32,931 bases of DNA, taken from the NCBI GenBank assembly GCA_934167735.1, contig CAKPLV010000001.1, positions 1 through 32,931 of the forward strand, given 5' to 3'. The DNA is from an uncultured Clostridia bacterium (GTDB lineage: Bacteria; Bacillota; Clostridia; TANB77; CAG-508). Below are positions 16,463 to 25,161 of this stretch, one piece after another. The notes under the pieces were generated by a model. The model had not been told where the DNA came from, searched no databases, and worked only from the letters and a program-made list of their open reading frames with translations. A program made the translations under genes and the position numbers. Numbering within the stretch: the first letter of the stretch is position 1; the number at the start of each line of letters is the position of its first letter.

Positions 16463-17456
16463 ATTTTCTATCTAATGCATCTAAATTATCAAGTGCCTTA
16501 CCTGTTCCTAATGCAACACATGATACAGCATCATTTGCAATCATAACATTTATTCCTGTTTTTTCTTGTAATAGTTTATCTAATCCATCTACTAAGCATC
16601 CTCCACCAGTCATATAAATACCTTTGTCACTTATGTCTGCGGCAAGTTCTGGTGGTGTTTTTTCTAATACTGAATGTACAGCATCAACAATCATCATTGC
16701 TGGCTCAATAAGAGCTTCTAGCATTTCACTTGAATATACTGTTATTGTTCTTGGTAATCCAGTAGTTAAATCTCTACCTCTAATCTCCATTTCTGTATCT
16801 TGGATTTTAGGATATACACATCCAATATTAATTTTTAAATCTTCTGCTGTTCTTTCTCCAATCATTATATTATGTTTTTTCTTAATATATTTAACAATAT
16901 ATTCATCAAATTTATCTCCTGCTATTTTTAGAGATGTACTTTCAACAGATCCTCCTAGAGAAATAACTGCTATATCTGTTGTTCCTCCTCCAATATCTAC
17001 AACCATATTTCCACAAGGTTTAGCTATATCTATTCCTGCTCCTATTGCTGCTGCAATTGGTTCTTCTATTAAAAATACTTTTCTAGCTCCTGCTTGTGTT
17101 GCTGCATCTATTACTGCTTTTTTTTCAACTTCTGTAACTCTTGACGGTATACAAATCATTGTCCTTGGTGAAAATAATGTTTTTCCATTTATCTTGTTTA
17201 TGAAATATTTTAGCATTTTTTCTGTTACTGTATAATCTGATATTACTCCATCTCTTAATGGTCTTGTAGCAACTATGTTTCCAGGAGTTCTTCCTAACAT
17301 ACGTCTAGCTTCTTGTCCAACTGCTAAAACTTCTTTTGTATTACTATCTACTGCAACTACAGATGGTTCTCTTAAAACAACACCTTTACCTTTTATATAT
17401 GCAATTACAGTAGCTGTTCCTAAGTCTATACCTATATCTTGACCTAAATTAAACAT
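16461..17456 (-). CDS. mreB: Rod-shape actin homologue MreB/Mbl
   Basis: This 331-residue bacterial actin forms membrane-bound filaments that steer elongation-type peptidoglycan synthesis. Actin-fold nucleotide motifs are GIDLGTATV (phosphate 1, about 9-17), VVDIGGGTTDIAVI (phosphate 2, about 152-165) and MTGGGCLVDGL (adenosine loop, about 289-299). GRTPGNIVATRPLRDGVI is typical of the family. The stretch VLAVGQEARRMLGRTPGNIV and the AGDKFDEYIVKYIKKKHNIMIGERTAEDLKI region look closer to Mbl than to MreB of Bacillus, but the family label is safer. mreC and mreD do not follow, which also fits a free-standing Mbl. It lies 54 bases after the SMR gene in the same direction; I see no convincing promoter in that gap. 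Confidence 0.95.
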   Translation of the reverse strand: MFNLGQDIGIDLGTATVIAYIKGKGVVLREPSVVAVDSNTKEVLAVGQEARRMLGRTPGNIVATRPLRDGVISDYTVTEKMLKYFINKINGKTLFSPRTMICIPSRVTEVEKKAVIDAATQAGARKVFLIEEPIAAAIGAGIDIAKPCGNMVVDIGGGTTDIAVISLGGSVESTSLKIAGDKFDEYIVKYIKKKHNIMIGERTAEDLKINIGCVYPKIQDTEMEIRGRDLTTGLPRTITVYSSEMLEALIEPAMMIVDAVHSVLEKTPPELAADISDKGIYMTGGGCLVDGLDKLLQEKTGINVMIANDAVSCVALGTGKALDNLDALDRK

Positions 17457-17510
17457 ATTTTCCCATCTTTCTTTTTTAGATTTAGATTTTATGGATTTAT
17501 CTATAAACCA

Positions 17511-17888
17511 TTATTTCTTTAAATTCATTACTATTACTCCTGCGATTACCATTAATGCACCACCAACAGTATATGCAGAAAATTGTTCTTTTAAAAATAT
17601 AATTGATGCAATTACTATACATGTTTGAGCTATACCATTACAAATTGGTGATATATAACTTACATTATCAAACATCATAACTATTCTTGTAAATAACAAA
17701 AAGCTAATTATGTAACAAACAAATCCTAATGCACTAACTAAGCTCATACTAAAACCAAATTCGCCTGAGCCAAATGTTATTTTCCCTGCATTTCCACCTT
17801 TTTTCATTAATATTAATCCTGCTGAAGTTAATATTACATATACTACTATTAATAAAATTCTCATTATATCTTTTCTCCTTATCTCCAT
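17511..17888 (-). CDS. SMR/EamA-type small membrane transporter, possible lipid-linked sugar flippase subunit
   Basis: The protein has 125 residues from the ATG at 17886-17888, where AAGGA sits six bases upstream; the frame is open for ten further codons (to 17918, overlapping the glycosyltransferase gene) but without a ribosome site there. It has four membrane spans, a conserved early lysine pair (LILMKKGG) and the C-terminal IIFLKEQFSAYTVGGALMVIAGVIVM typical of EamA/SMR proteins. Drug exporters of this fold are about 105-110 residues and have a Glu in the first span, which I do not see (YVILTSAGLILMK). ArnE/ArnF-like members flip undecaprenyl-phosphate-sugars. The gene directly follows a polyprenyl-phosphate glycosyltransferase by 22 bases, so flipping of that enzyme's product is the favoured inference. 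Confidence 0.75.
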   Translation of the reverse strand: MEIRRKDIMRILLIVVYVILTSAGLILMKKGGNAGKITFGSGEFGFSMSLVSALGFVCYIISFLLFTRIVMMFDNVSYISPICNGIAQTCIVIASIIFLKEQFSAYTVGGALMVIAGVIVMNLKK

Positions 17889-17910
17889 TTTTATTCCTTT
17901 CTTATGAATT

Positions 17911-18849
17911 TTAATCATTTTCTGTTTCGCTTACAATATATACTGGTCTTTTCTTAACTTCTAAATATGTTTTTGATAAATATTGTCCTATTATTCCCAT
18001 TGAAAATAATTGAATACCACTTACAAAAACAATTATACATACAAGTGATGGCCAACCAGATGTTGGATCACCATATATTAAAGTTCTTACAATAATAAAT
18101 ATTATTGCTAAAAATGCTACTCCACAAAATAATAATCCAAGTAATGATGCAATATATAATGGAACTGTTGAAAATGCAGTAATTCCTTCAAGTGCATATT
18201 TGAATAATTTCCAAAATGACCATTTAGTTTCTCCTGCTACTCTTTGAACATTTTCATATTCAAGCCATTTGGTTTTAAATCCAACAAAACTAAATAATCC
18301 TTTTGAATATCTATTATATTCTTTTAATGAGATGATACTGTTAGCTACTTTTCTTGTCATAAGCCTATAATCTCTTGCTCCATCAACCATTTGAACATCT
18401 GACATTTTGTTTATTATTTTATAAAACATTCTTGCAAAAAAACTTCTGATTGGTGGTTCACCTTTTCTTGAAACTCTTCTAGTTCCAACTTGCTCATAAT
18501 CTTCTGTTACTAATATATCATACATTTTTTTAAGCATTGCAGGTGGATCTTGTAAATCAGCATCCATAAATGTTACATAATCACCTTTTGATGCTTCAAG
18601 TCCTGCAAGTATTGCCGCTTCTTTTCCAAAGTTTCTTGAAAATGAAACATATCTTACTTTATCATCATTTTTTCTAAGTTCTTTTATTTCATCTAATGTT
18701 TTATCTTTTGAACCATCATCTATAAATATGTATTCGAAATCAACTATTCCATTAAAATCTTCTTCTCTAACTCTTTCCATTTCTTTATAGAAAAATGGTA
18801 ATGCTTTTTCCTCATTATAACAAGGAACGATTACAGAAATTTTTTTCAT
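17911..18849 (-). CDS. Polyprenyl-phosphate glycosyltransferase (GT2, GtrB/DPM1-like)
   Basis: This 312-residue protein has a GT-A catalytic domain and two C-terminal membrane spans (about 232-262 and 270-295). Visible motifs are VPCYNEE (8-14), DDGSKD (44-49), the metal-binding DADLQDPP (96-103) and the interface motif AGETKWSFWKL (about 206-216), which is conserved in GtrB, ArnC and YkcC-type enzymes. These enzymes attach a sugar from a nucleotide donor to undecaprenyl phosphate on the inner face of the membrane; the sugar cannot be read from sequence, but glucose, GlcNAc or galactose are all possible with galE adjacent. It starts one base after galE ends and precedes the SMR-type partner. 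GtrA, the usual flippase of such enzymes, is absent. Confidence 0.9.
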   Translation of the reverse strand: MKKISVIVPCYNEEKALPFFYKEMERVREEDFNGIVDFEYIFIDDGSKDKTLDEIKELRKNDDKVRYVSFSRNFGKEAAILAGLEASKGDYVTFMDADLQDPPAMLKKMYDILVTEDYEQVGTRRVSRKGEPPIRSFFARMFYKIINKMSDVQMVDGARDYRLMTRKVANSIISLKEYNRYSKGLFSFVGFKTKWLEYENVQRVAGETKWSFWKLFKYALEGITAFSTVPLYIASLLGLLFCGVAFLAIIFIIVRTLIYGDPTSGWPSLVCIIVFVSGIQLFSMGIIGQYLSKTYLEVKKRPVYIVSETEND

Positions 18850-18850
18850 T

Positions 18851-19864
18851 TTATTGCTCCTTCATTTGGTTCTGAATATATCTCCAAGAATCTTTACACA
18901 TATCTTCTAATGTTTTTGTAGCTGTCCATCCAAGTTCTTCTTTTGCTTTTGTTGGATCAGAATAACATGTTGCTATATCTCCTGCTCTACGTGGTGCAAT
19001 TTTATATTTAACAGTTTTACCTGTTGCTTTTTCAAATGCTTTTACCATGTCTAAAACACTATATCCTACACCTGTTCCTAGATTATATATAAATATGCCT
19101 TTTCCTTCTTTTTCAAGTTTTTCAAGTGCTCTCAAATGTCCTACTGCTAAGTCAACAACATGAATATAATCTCTTACTCCTGTTCCATCTGGAGTATTAT
19201 AATCATTTCCGAATACAGATAATTGTTCTAATTGTCCAGATGCAACTCTTACTATATATGGCATTAAATTATTTGGAATTCCTTGAGGTTCTTCTCCAAT
19301 TATTCCACTTTCATGTGCACCAACTGGATTGAAATATCTTAATATAGCTATGTCCCAACTATTATCTGATTTATATAAATCTTGTAAGATTTGCTCTATA
19401 AATAATTTTGTTGTTCCATACGGATTTGTTGTTCCACCTGTTTTACAATCTTCTGTTATAGGAATTCTTTCTGGATCTCCATAAACTGTTGCAGATGAAC
19501 TGAATATAAATTTCTTTACTCCAAATTTCTTCATTGTTTCTAATAAAACTAATGCTCCAGATATATTATTATCATAATATTCTAATGGCTTTTGAACAGA
19601 TTCTCCAACAGCTTTAAAACCTGCAAAATTTAATACTGCTTCAATTTTGTTTTCTTCAAAAACTTTTTCTAAAGCTTCTCTATCCAAATAGTTTATTTCG
19701 TAAAATTTAAAATCTTTTTTTGTTATTTCTTTTATTTTATCTAAAACTTCTTTTTTGCTATTTGAGAAGTTGTCTATAATAACAACCTCTCTTCCAGCAT
19801 TTAATAATTCTATTACTGTGTGACTTCCTATATATCCAGCTCCACCTGGTACTAATATTGCCAT
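18851..19864 (-). CDS. galE: UDP-glucose 4-epimerase GalE
   Basis: This 337-residue short-chain dehydrogenase-type enzyme interconverts UDP-glucose and UDP-galactose using bound NAD. The NAD motif GGAGYIGSH is at 7-15, the catalytic pair is Y149 and K153 in NPYGTTK, and SSSATVYGDP lies at 122-131. NNLMPYIVRVASGQ, DGTGVRDYIHVVDLA and IYNLGTGVGYSVLDMV are typical of GalE. Length is normal. AGGAGG lies before the ATG. It sits 16 bases after the GH25 gene and one base before the glycosyltransferase gene. Its UDP-galactose product is the substrate of the UDP-galactopyranose mutase encoded at 23128-24234. Confidence 0.97.
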   Translation of the reverse strand: MAILVPGGAGYIGSHTVIELLNAGREVVIIDNFSNSKKEVLDKIKEITKKDFKFYEINYLDREALEKVFEENKIEAVLNFAGFKAVGESVQKPLEYYDNNISGALVLLETMKKFGVKKFIFSSSATVYGDPERIPITEDCKTGGTTNPYGTTKLFIEQILQDLYKSDNSWDIAILRYFNPVGAHESGIIGEEPQGIPNNLMPYIVRVASGQLEQLSVFGNDYNTPDGTGVRDYIHVVDLAVGHLRALEKLEKEGKGIFIYNLGTGVGYSVLDMVKAFEKATGKTVKYKIAPRRAGDIATCYSDPTKAKEELGWTATKTLEDMCKDSWRYIQNQMKEQ

Positions 19865-19880
19865 AAGAATTCCTCCTTTA

Positions 19881-22800
19881 TTAATCTCTAAAATATTTTT
19901 TATAACATATATCTATATCAACAAATTCGCTTGGTACTCCTGGTACAGATCCTTTTGATGTATATTGCCAAATTGTATAATCCCCTTTATAACTTGATGG
20001 ATTATTTATTGGATCATCTGTACGAGTATAATGTGCAAGCCAAACATCACAATCTTTTAATTGACTCATATCTATTTGATTTTCTAACCAATCTTTATTT
20101 GCATATAACATGGCTTTTTTACCATCTTGTCTTATTCTTTCAATAAATGCTCTTATTATTGCAGTTCTATCTGCAACTGATAATGAGTCTGCTCTACCTC
20201 CTGATTGTTCAACATCTATTGCTATTGGATATGTTAATTTATCTCCATATCCATAATCATTTACAAGTTTTAACATAAATTCTGCTTCTTCTATGGCTTC
20301 TGGAATTGTAATTGCTTGTGAATATACATATACACCAACTTCAAGTCCATTTGCTAATGCATTTTTTATATTGTTCATATATGTTCTATCTACATTCAAA
20401 CTTCCTGTTCCATAACCTCTAAATGCTGCTCTTATCATTGTAAATTGTATTCCAGATTTTTTTACTTTTCCCCAATCAATTGAGCCATTGTGTACAGATA
20501 CATCTATACCTATATCATATTTATTATATATTACAATTTTTCTGGTTTCAGAATACAATATTTCACCTTCTCTTGAAACAACTTCAAATTTTAAATCTGC
20601 TTTTCCATCTTCAAATTTTGAAATATCTATTTCTGCTTCAAATCCAGGTGTTGGATTTTTTTCTTTTCCACCAAATCCTTTTATTGCATTTATTACATCT
20701 TGTCTTTCTGTTCTAATTAAATCTAAAACATCTTGTTTTTGATTATTTATGTAAAAATTTAATGTTGCTTGCTCATCTGTTGTCATTACCCATCCTGCAA
20801 TATTTAATTTTGCCTTAGATTGTCCCATTATAAGTGGCATATCTATATATGCATCTGCATTATATCTGTTAACATTTATTATTCTTTTATTACTTGCAAT
20901 TATATCACCTGTTCTAGAAACAATATCTACTCTAATTGTATGTTCTCCATCTTTTAAATCTGTTATATCAATAGTATATGAGAACCCTGGTTTTTTATTT
21001 TGTTCTGCTGTTCCAAATCCTTTTATTGCATTTATTACATCTTGTCTTTCTGCTCTTTCTTCTGAAATTGCCTTTGTTTCATTTCCATCTACATAAATTT
21101 TTATTTGTGCTTCTGTGTCATCTGTCATAAGCCAACCATCTACATTAGTTGTTTTTCCTTCTACTTCTTGTAATTTCATTTCTGATGGTGTTTCAACACA
21201 TACATTAGCTTTATATTTTTCTATTATTATATTTCTTTGTTCTGATACAATTATATCTCCGTTTTTTGCTCTAACTTCAACTAATATTACATGTGTACCT
21301 TCACCTATTTTTATTGTATTTAATTCTGCTGAAAATCCTGGTTTTGGGTTTTGAATAGCAGTTCCACATTCTTTTATTCCATTTAAAACATCTTGTCTTT
21401 CATGTCTTTGTATCTCTACTATTTCTTGTTCTTTACCATCTATATAGAATTTTATGTCTGTTTCACTCTCTGTAGTCATTATCCATCCATCAATATTAAT
21501 TATTGGTTTTACAACTCCTAATACTTTAGGATTTTCTATATACATTTGTCCATTATATTTTTGTAAATTTATTGTACTAACTCCTGATGATAATAGCTCT
21601 CCTGTTGCTGATTCAACATTTATTTTTATTATATGTTTTCCATCATTAAATTTTGATAAATCAATATTTAATGAGAATCCTGGTGTTGGATTTTGTTCAA
21701 CATTTCCATAATCTTTTATTGCATTTAGAACATCTTGTCTTTCATGTCTTTGGATTTCTCCAACATTTTGTTCTTTACCATCAACATATATTTTTATTTT
21801 TGATTCAGTATCTGTTGTCATTACCCAACCACCTATAAATAAGTTTGTTCCTAAAATGTTATTTTCTCTAATAGTACTTGGTGTTTCAATACAACTTTGT
21901 GCAACATATTTTTTTAAGTTTATTGCTAATGTGTTTGTAACTAGTATTTCTCCATTTTTAGATTCAACATTTACTTTTATTGTATGTTTTCCATCATTTA
22001 TTTCGGCTAAATCAATTTTTAATGAAAAACCTGGCATTGGATTTTGTTCTGCTGTTCCGAATCCTTTTATTGCATTTATTACATCTTGTCTTTCAAATCT
22101 TTGTGTTTCTGCAATTTTCTGTTCTTTACCATCTATATATACTTTTAGTTCTGAATTAATATCATTAGTCATTAACCAACCATCTATTGAAATCTTATCA
22201 CCTAATATTGTATTTTCAATTCTATTATTTAAAGATTCTACATACATGTCTGCTTTATATCCTATAATATTAATTGTTCGAATATCTGTATCTAGTACAT
22301 CTCCAGCTTGAGATTTTATTTCAGTTTTTATTGTATGTTCTCCACTTTTTAAAGAACTTATATCTAATTTAGCACTATATCCTGGATTAGGATTCTGCTC
22401 AGATGAGCCGAATCCTTTTATTGCATTTATTACGTCTTGTCTTTCATATCTTTGTATTTCTTTTATTTCTTGTTCTTTATTGTCTATTGATATTTTTAAT
22501 TGTGCATTTTTATCATTTGACATATACCATCCATCTATTGTAACTTCATCTCTTGTTGTTACTATATTTTCTATGTATGTTTGTGCATTGTATATGTTTT
22601 TTATATTAATTGTTCTTATGTTATATGTTAATTTTTTTCCTGACTGTGATTCAATTTCTACTTTTAGAATATGTTGACCTAATTTTATTTTAGATGTGTC
22701 TACTTCTGCTGAAAATCCTGGCATTGGATTTTCTTCAATTGTTCCATATCCTTTTATAGCATTTATTACATCTTGTCTTTCATATCTTTCAAGATTAGAA

Positions 22801-23039
22801 ATTTCTTGTTCTATATCATCTATATATATTTTTATGTTTGCTTGAGGATCATTTGACATATACCATCCATTAATTTCTAATTTTTCTGTCGCATCTGTTA
22901 TTCCTATTTCTGATGGATTTTCTATATATGTTTGAGCTATATAATCTTCTTGTTCATTAGCAATTGCCTTTATTGATTTTATATTTATTAAAATCAGCAT
23001 TGCTAATACAACAGTAAAAAGTATTTTAATTTTTTTCAT
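19881..23039 (-). CDS. Secreted GH25 muramidase with seven N-terminal tandem repeats
   Basis: The protein has 1052 residues from the ATG at 23037-23039, where AGGAGG (23048-23053) is eight bases upstream; a GTG two codons earlier is too close to it. The signal peptide is about 1-27. Seven repeats of 112-117 residues fill about 34-838. Each has a GWxM(S/T)xD core, then a K(I/V)YIDG-like strand, an ERQDV(I/L)NAIK block, an NPxPGFS motif and a KxGxHTIKVEV-like end; I read them as Ig-like beta modules that probably bind the wall or glycans. The last ~210 residues are a GH25 lysozyme domain that cuts the MurNAc-GlcNAc bond: IGIDVSVHNGSIDW (about 843-856), IAIDVEQ (939-945, catalytic DxE), and WLAHYTR and IWQYTSKG near the end. 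It heads the galE-GT-SMR-mreB run, so wall remodelling and surface glycan steps may be co-expressed. Confidence 0.93.
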   Translation of the reverse strand: MKKIKILFTVVLAMLILINIKSIKAIANEQEDYIAQTYIENPSEIGITDATEKLEINGWYMSNDPQANIKIYIDDIEQEISNLERYERQDVINAIKGYGTIEENPMPGFSAEVDTSKIKLGQHILKVEIESQSGKKLTYNIRTINIKNIYNAQTYIENIVTTRDEVTIDGWYMSNDKNAQLKISIDNKEQEIKEIQRYERQDVINAIKGFGSSEQNPNPGYSAKLDISSLKSGEHTIKTEIKSQAGDVLDTDIRTINIIGYKADMYVESLNNRIENTILGDKISIDGWLMTNDINSELKVYIDGKEQKIAETQRFERQDVINAIKGFGTAEQNPMPGFSLKIDLAEINDGKHTIKVNVESKNGEILVTNTLAINLKKYVAQSCIETPSTIRENNILGTNLFIGGWVMTTDTESKIKIYVDGKEQNVGEIQRHERQDVLNAIKDYGNVEQNPTPGFSLNIDLSKFNDGKHIIKINVESATGELLSSGVSTINLQKYNGQMYIENPKVLGVVKPIINIDGWIMTTESETDIKFYIDGKEQEIVEIQRHERQDVLNGIKECGTAIQNPKPGFSAELNTIKIGEGTHVILVEVRAKNGDIIVSEQRNIIIEKYKANVCVETPSEMKLQEVEGKTTNVDGWLMTDDTEAQIKIYVDGNETKAISEERAERQDVINAIKGFGTAEQNKKPGFSYTIDITDLKDGEHTIRVDIVSRTGDIIASNKRIINVNRYNADAYIDMPLIMGQSKAKLNIAGWVMTTDEQATLNFYINNQKQDVLDLIRTERQDVINAIKGFGGKEKNPTPGFEAEIDISKFEDGKADLKFEVVSREGEILYSETRKIVIYNKYDIGIDVSVHNGSIDWGKVKKSGIQFTMIRAAFRGYGTGSLNVDRTYMNNIKNALANGLEVGVYVYSQAITIPEAIEEAEFMLKLVNDYGYGDKLTYPIAIDVEQSGGRADSLSVADRTAIIRAFIERIRQDGKKAMLYANKDWLENQIDMSQLKDCDVWLAHYTRTDDPINNPSSYKGDYTIWQYTSKGSVPGVPSEFVDIDICYKKYFRD
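20526..22940 (-). repeat. Seven tandem ~340-bp coding repeats
   Basis: The repeats encode the N-terminal modules of the muramidase. Conserved Trp codons are spaced 112, 117, 117, 114, 117 and 114 residues apart. At DNA level the best-kept block encodes ERQDVINAIK and recurs near 20690, 21025, 21375, 21715, 22065, 22415 and 22755, almost identical in five copies. Flanking parts have diverged more, so the expansion is old but the core is under selection or conversion. Confidence 0.9.
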
Positions 23040-23071
23040 ATACACAACCTCCTATATTTTTATACAGTTAT

Positions 23072-23080
23072 ATTATAACA
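23072..23080 (-). promoter_or_regulatory. Extended -10 promoter of the GH25-galE run
   Basis: On the minus strand TGTTATAAT combines a perfect TATAAT (23072-23077) with an extended TG, 33 bases before the muramidase start. No good -35 box is present, which is usual for extended -10 promoters. Confidence 0.55.
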
Positions 23081-23127
23081 TAAATTATAATAATTTTCTA
23101 TATAATATTTTGCCTATAAGAGGCTCT

Positions 23128-24234
23128 TTATTTTAGTTCTGTTTTTGTTAAATCAAGTGCGGCTCTAATGACTTTGTCCATATCATAGTATTTATAATTT
23201 CCAAGTCTTCCACCAAAAATAACATTTTTTTCTTGATCTGCCAATTCTTTATATTTTTCAAATAATGTGTTATTTTTTTCATCATTTACAGGATAATATG
23301 CTTCATCACCTTTTTTCCAATCCATTGGATATTCTTTAGTAACTACTGTTCCTTTACATTTATTAAACTCAAAGTGTTTATGTTCAATAATACGTGTGTA
23401 TTTTTCATTATGACTTGTATAATTTACAACAGCATTTCCTTGATAATCATCTATATCTTCATATATTTCATTATCAAATTTTAATGAACGCCATTCAAGA
23501 TTTCCATATTTATAATCAAAATATTCATCTATCATTCCTGTATATAATATTTTGTCTGCTAATTCATTATATTTTTCTTTATTTTTTAAGTAATCTACTC
23601 CTACTTCTACATCTGCATTTTCTAGCATTTTTTCAATTATTATGTTATATCCACCTTCTGGAATTCCTTGATATCTATCATTAAAATAATTATTGTCATA
23701 TATGAATCTTACAGGTAATCTTTTTATTATAAATGCTGGTAATTCTTTGCAATCTCTTCCCCATTGTTTTTCAGTATATTCTTTTACAAGTTTTAAATAA
23801 ATATCTTTTCCTACAAGTGATATTGCTTGTTCTTCAAGATTTTTTGGTTCTTTTATATCATATTCATTTTTTTGTTTTTCTATTATTTCTTTGGCTTGTG
23901 CTGGTGTTGCAATTCCCCATAATTTTGAGAATGTATTCATATTAAATGGAAGATTATATATCTCTCCTTTGTAATTTGCTATTGGTGAATTAATATAATT
24001 GTTAAATTCAACAAATTGATTTACATATTGCCATATTTCTTTGTCACTTGTATGGAATATATGTGCACCATATTTATGAACATTTATACCATTAATTTTT
24101 TCACAATATATATTTCCACCTATGTGATTTCTTCTATCTATTACTAGACATTTCTTTCCTTTTTTATTTGCTTCATATGCAAATGTTGCTCCAAATAATC
24201 CTGCTCCAACTATTAAATAATCATATTTTTTCAT
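23128..24234 (-). CDS. glf: UDP-galactopyranose mutase
   Basis: This 368-residue FAD enzyme contracts UDP-galactopyranose to UDP-galactofuranose. The FAD dinucleotide motif VGAGLFGATFAYE starts at about 9, followed by LVIDRRNHIGGNIY (29-42), HKYGAHIFHT (52-61), YNLPFNMNTFSKLWG (about 92-106) and GGRLGNYKYYDMD (about 344-356) near the end. All are hallmark Glf segments, and the length is normal. Galactofuranose is used in bacterial surface polysaccharides and not in central metabolism, so this gene identifies the cluster as making a Galf-containing polymer. GGAGAG precedes the ATG. It follows the GT2 gene by 15 bases, and the GH25 promoter lies just downstream. Confidence 0.97.
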   Translation of the reverse strand: MKKYDYLIVGAGLFGATFAYEANKKGKKCLVIDRRNHIGGNIYCEKINGINVHKYGAHIFHTSDKEIWQYVNQFVEFNNYINSPIANYKGEIYNLPFNMNTFSKLWGIATPAQAKEIIEKQKNEYDIKEPKNLEEQAISLVGKDIYLKLVKEYTEKQWGRDCKELPAFIIKRLPVRFIYDNNYFNDRYQGIPEGGYNIIIEKMLENADVEVGVDYLKNKEKYNELADKILYTGMIDEYFDYKYGNLEWRSLKFDNEIYEDIDDYQGNAVVNYTSHNEKYTRIIEHKHFEFNKCKGTVVTKEYPMDWKKGDEAYYPVNDEKNNTLFEKYKELADQEKNVIFGGRLGNYKYYDMDKVIRAALDLTKTELK

Positions 24235-24249
24235 AACAAACTCTCTCCT

Positions 24250-25161
24250 TTATTCTTCATTTTCCTTTGGCATTGCAAATTCTATTTTTGGATTAAAAAA
24301 TATTCCAGCAAAAAATCCTTTTGTTAATGCACCTATTCTTTTTAGTTTTGCATCTTTTGAGTGAAATAATACTCTAAATATCCACATTATATATATTAAT
24401 GGATATTTTATTACTTCTATTGCTCCAAGTCTTTTACTTATGTAAAATGTATTTCTAAAGTTATAATAACATCTATTTACTCTTTCTTTTGGTATTGTAA
24501 CTATATCTGCTGTAACATTTTCTTTCATTTTGTGTATTACAACACTATCTAGATCTAGGTATCCTTTTTTTACTTTTCCAAGTCTTATTGTATATTCCCA
24601 GTCATCACCATAAATGAAGAATTGTGTTATAGGAAGTCCAACTTTTTTTGCAACTTCAAGATTTATATAACATGAAACAAAAGAACTTCTTTCTATATTG
24701 ATTAATCTATCATCTATTTTTTCGTATTCATCAAGCCAATTTGGATTGATGATTTGAACATTCATCTTACATATACTTTTGTTGTCTTTCCATTTTACTA
24801 AACTTCCTAAAAAAGAAAAGTCATTATTTAATATTTTAGTTTTGTTTACTAATGATTCTAAAGCAGTAGGTGTTGGAATTGTATCATCATCCATTACCCA
24901 ACAATAATCATAGTTTCTTTCTATTGCTTGTCTAATTCCAAAATTAAATCCTCCTGCTCCTCCTAAGTTTGCACCTGTATTCATATATTTTAATTTATCA
25001 CTAACATATTTTTTCACAACTTCTTCTGTTCCATCAGTACTTGCATTATCTATTATTAATATATCTAGATTTTCATAACTTTGATTAAGCAAAGCTTTTA
25101 TATTTTCTTCTAATAGTTCTTTTCTATTATAAGTAACTACAACTGCAACAATTTTATTCAT
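24250..25161 (-). CDS. GT2 glycosyltransferase, galactofuranosyltransferase-like
   Basis: This 303-residue GT-A enzyme has VVVTYNRKE (7-15), IIDNASTDGT (36-45), NLGGAGGFNFG (65-75) and the metal-binding WVMDDDT (88-94). The triple-Asp motif and NxGGAGGF pattern match the group that contains rhamnosyl- and galactofuranosyl-transferases (RfbF/GlfT-like). A later FIYGDDWEYTIRLGK (about 181-195) carries the likely general base. It has no signal peptide; a hydrophobic stretch near 260-275 may touch the membrane. It lies directly before glf and overlaps the wzx stop by eight bases, so use of UDP-Galf as donor is a reasonable inference. The acceptor is unknown. Confidence 0.85.
   Translation of the reverse strand: MNKIVAVVVTYNRKELLEENIKALLNQSYENLDILIIDNASTDGTEEVVKKYVSDKLKYMNTGANLGGAGGFNFGIRQAIERNYDYCWVMDDDTIPTPTALESLVNKTKILNNDFSFLGSLVKWKDNKSICKMNVQIINPNWLDEYEKIDDRLINIERSSFVSCYINLEVAKKVGLPITQFFIYGDDWEYTIRLGKVKKGYLDLDSVVIHKMKENVTADIVTIPKERVNRCYYNFRNTFYISKRLGAIEVIKYPLIYIMWIFRVLFHSKDAKLKRIGALTKGFFAGIFFNPKIEFAMPKENEE

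Noticed and set aside
17457..17510. Promoter for mreB in the 54-base gap
   Set aside because: Only AT-rich sequence with poorly spaced boxes is present; co-transcription with the upstream genes is as likely.
20526..22940. Regularly spaced near-identical DNA blocks that could suggest a CRISPR or other repeat array
   Set aside because: The period is about 340 bp, always a multiple of three, and the blocks encode the same protein motif in one open frame. They are coding repeats of the muramidase.
23040..23045. GTG start two codons before the muramidase ATG
   Set aside because: It lies only two bases from AGGAGG; the ATG has the ideal eight-base spacing.
23112..23124. Small hairpin GCCT-loop-AGGC after glf as a terminator
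   Set aside because: The stem is only four pairs with no following T-run, so it would not stop transcription.
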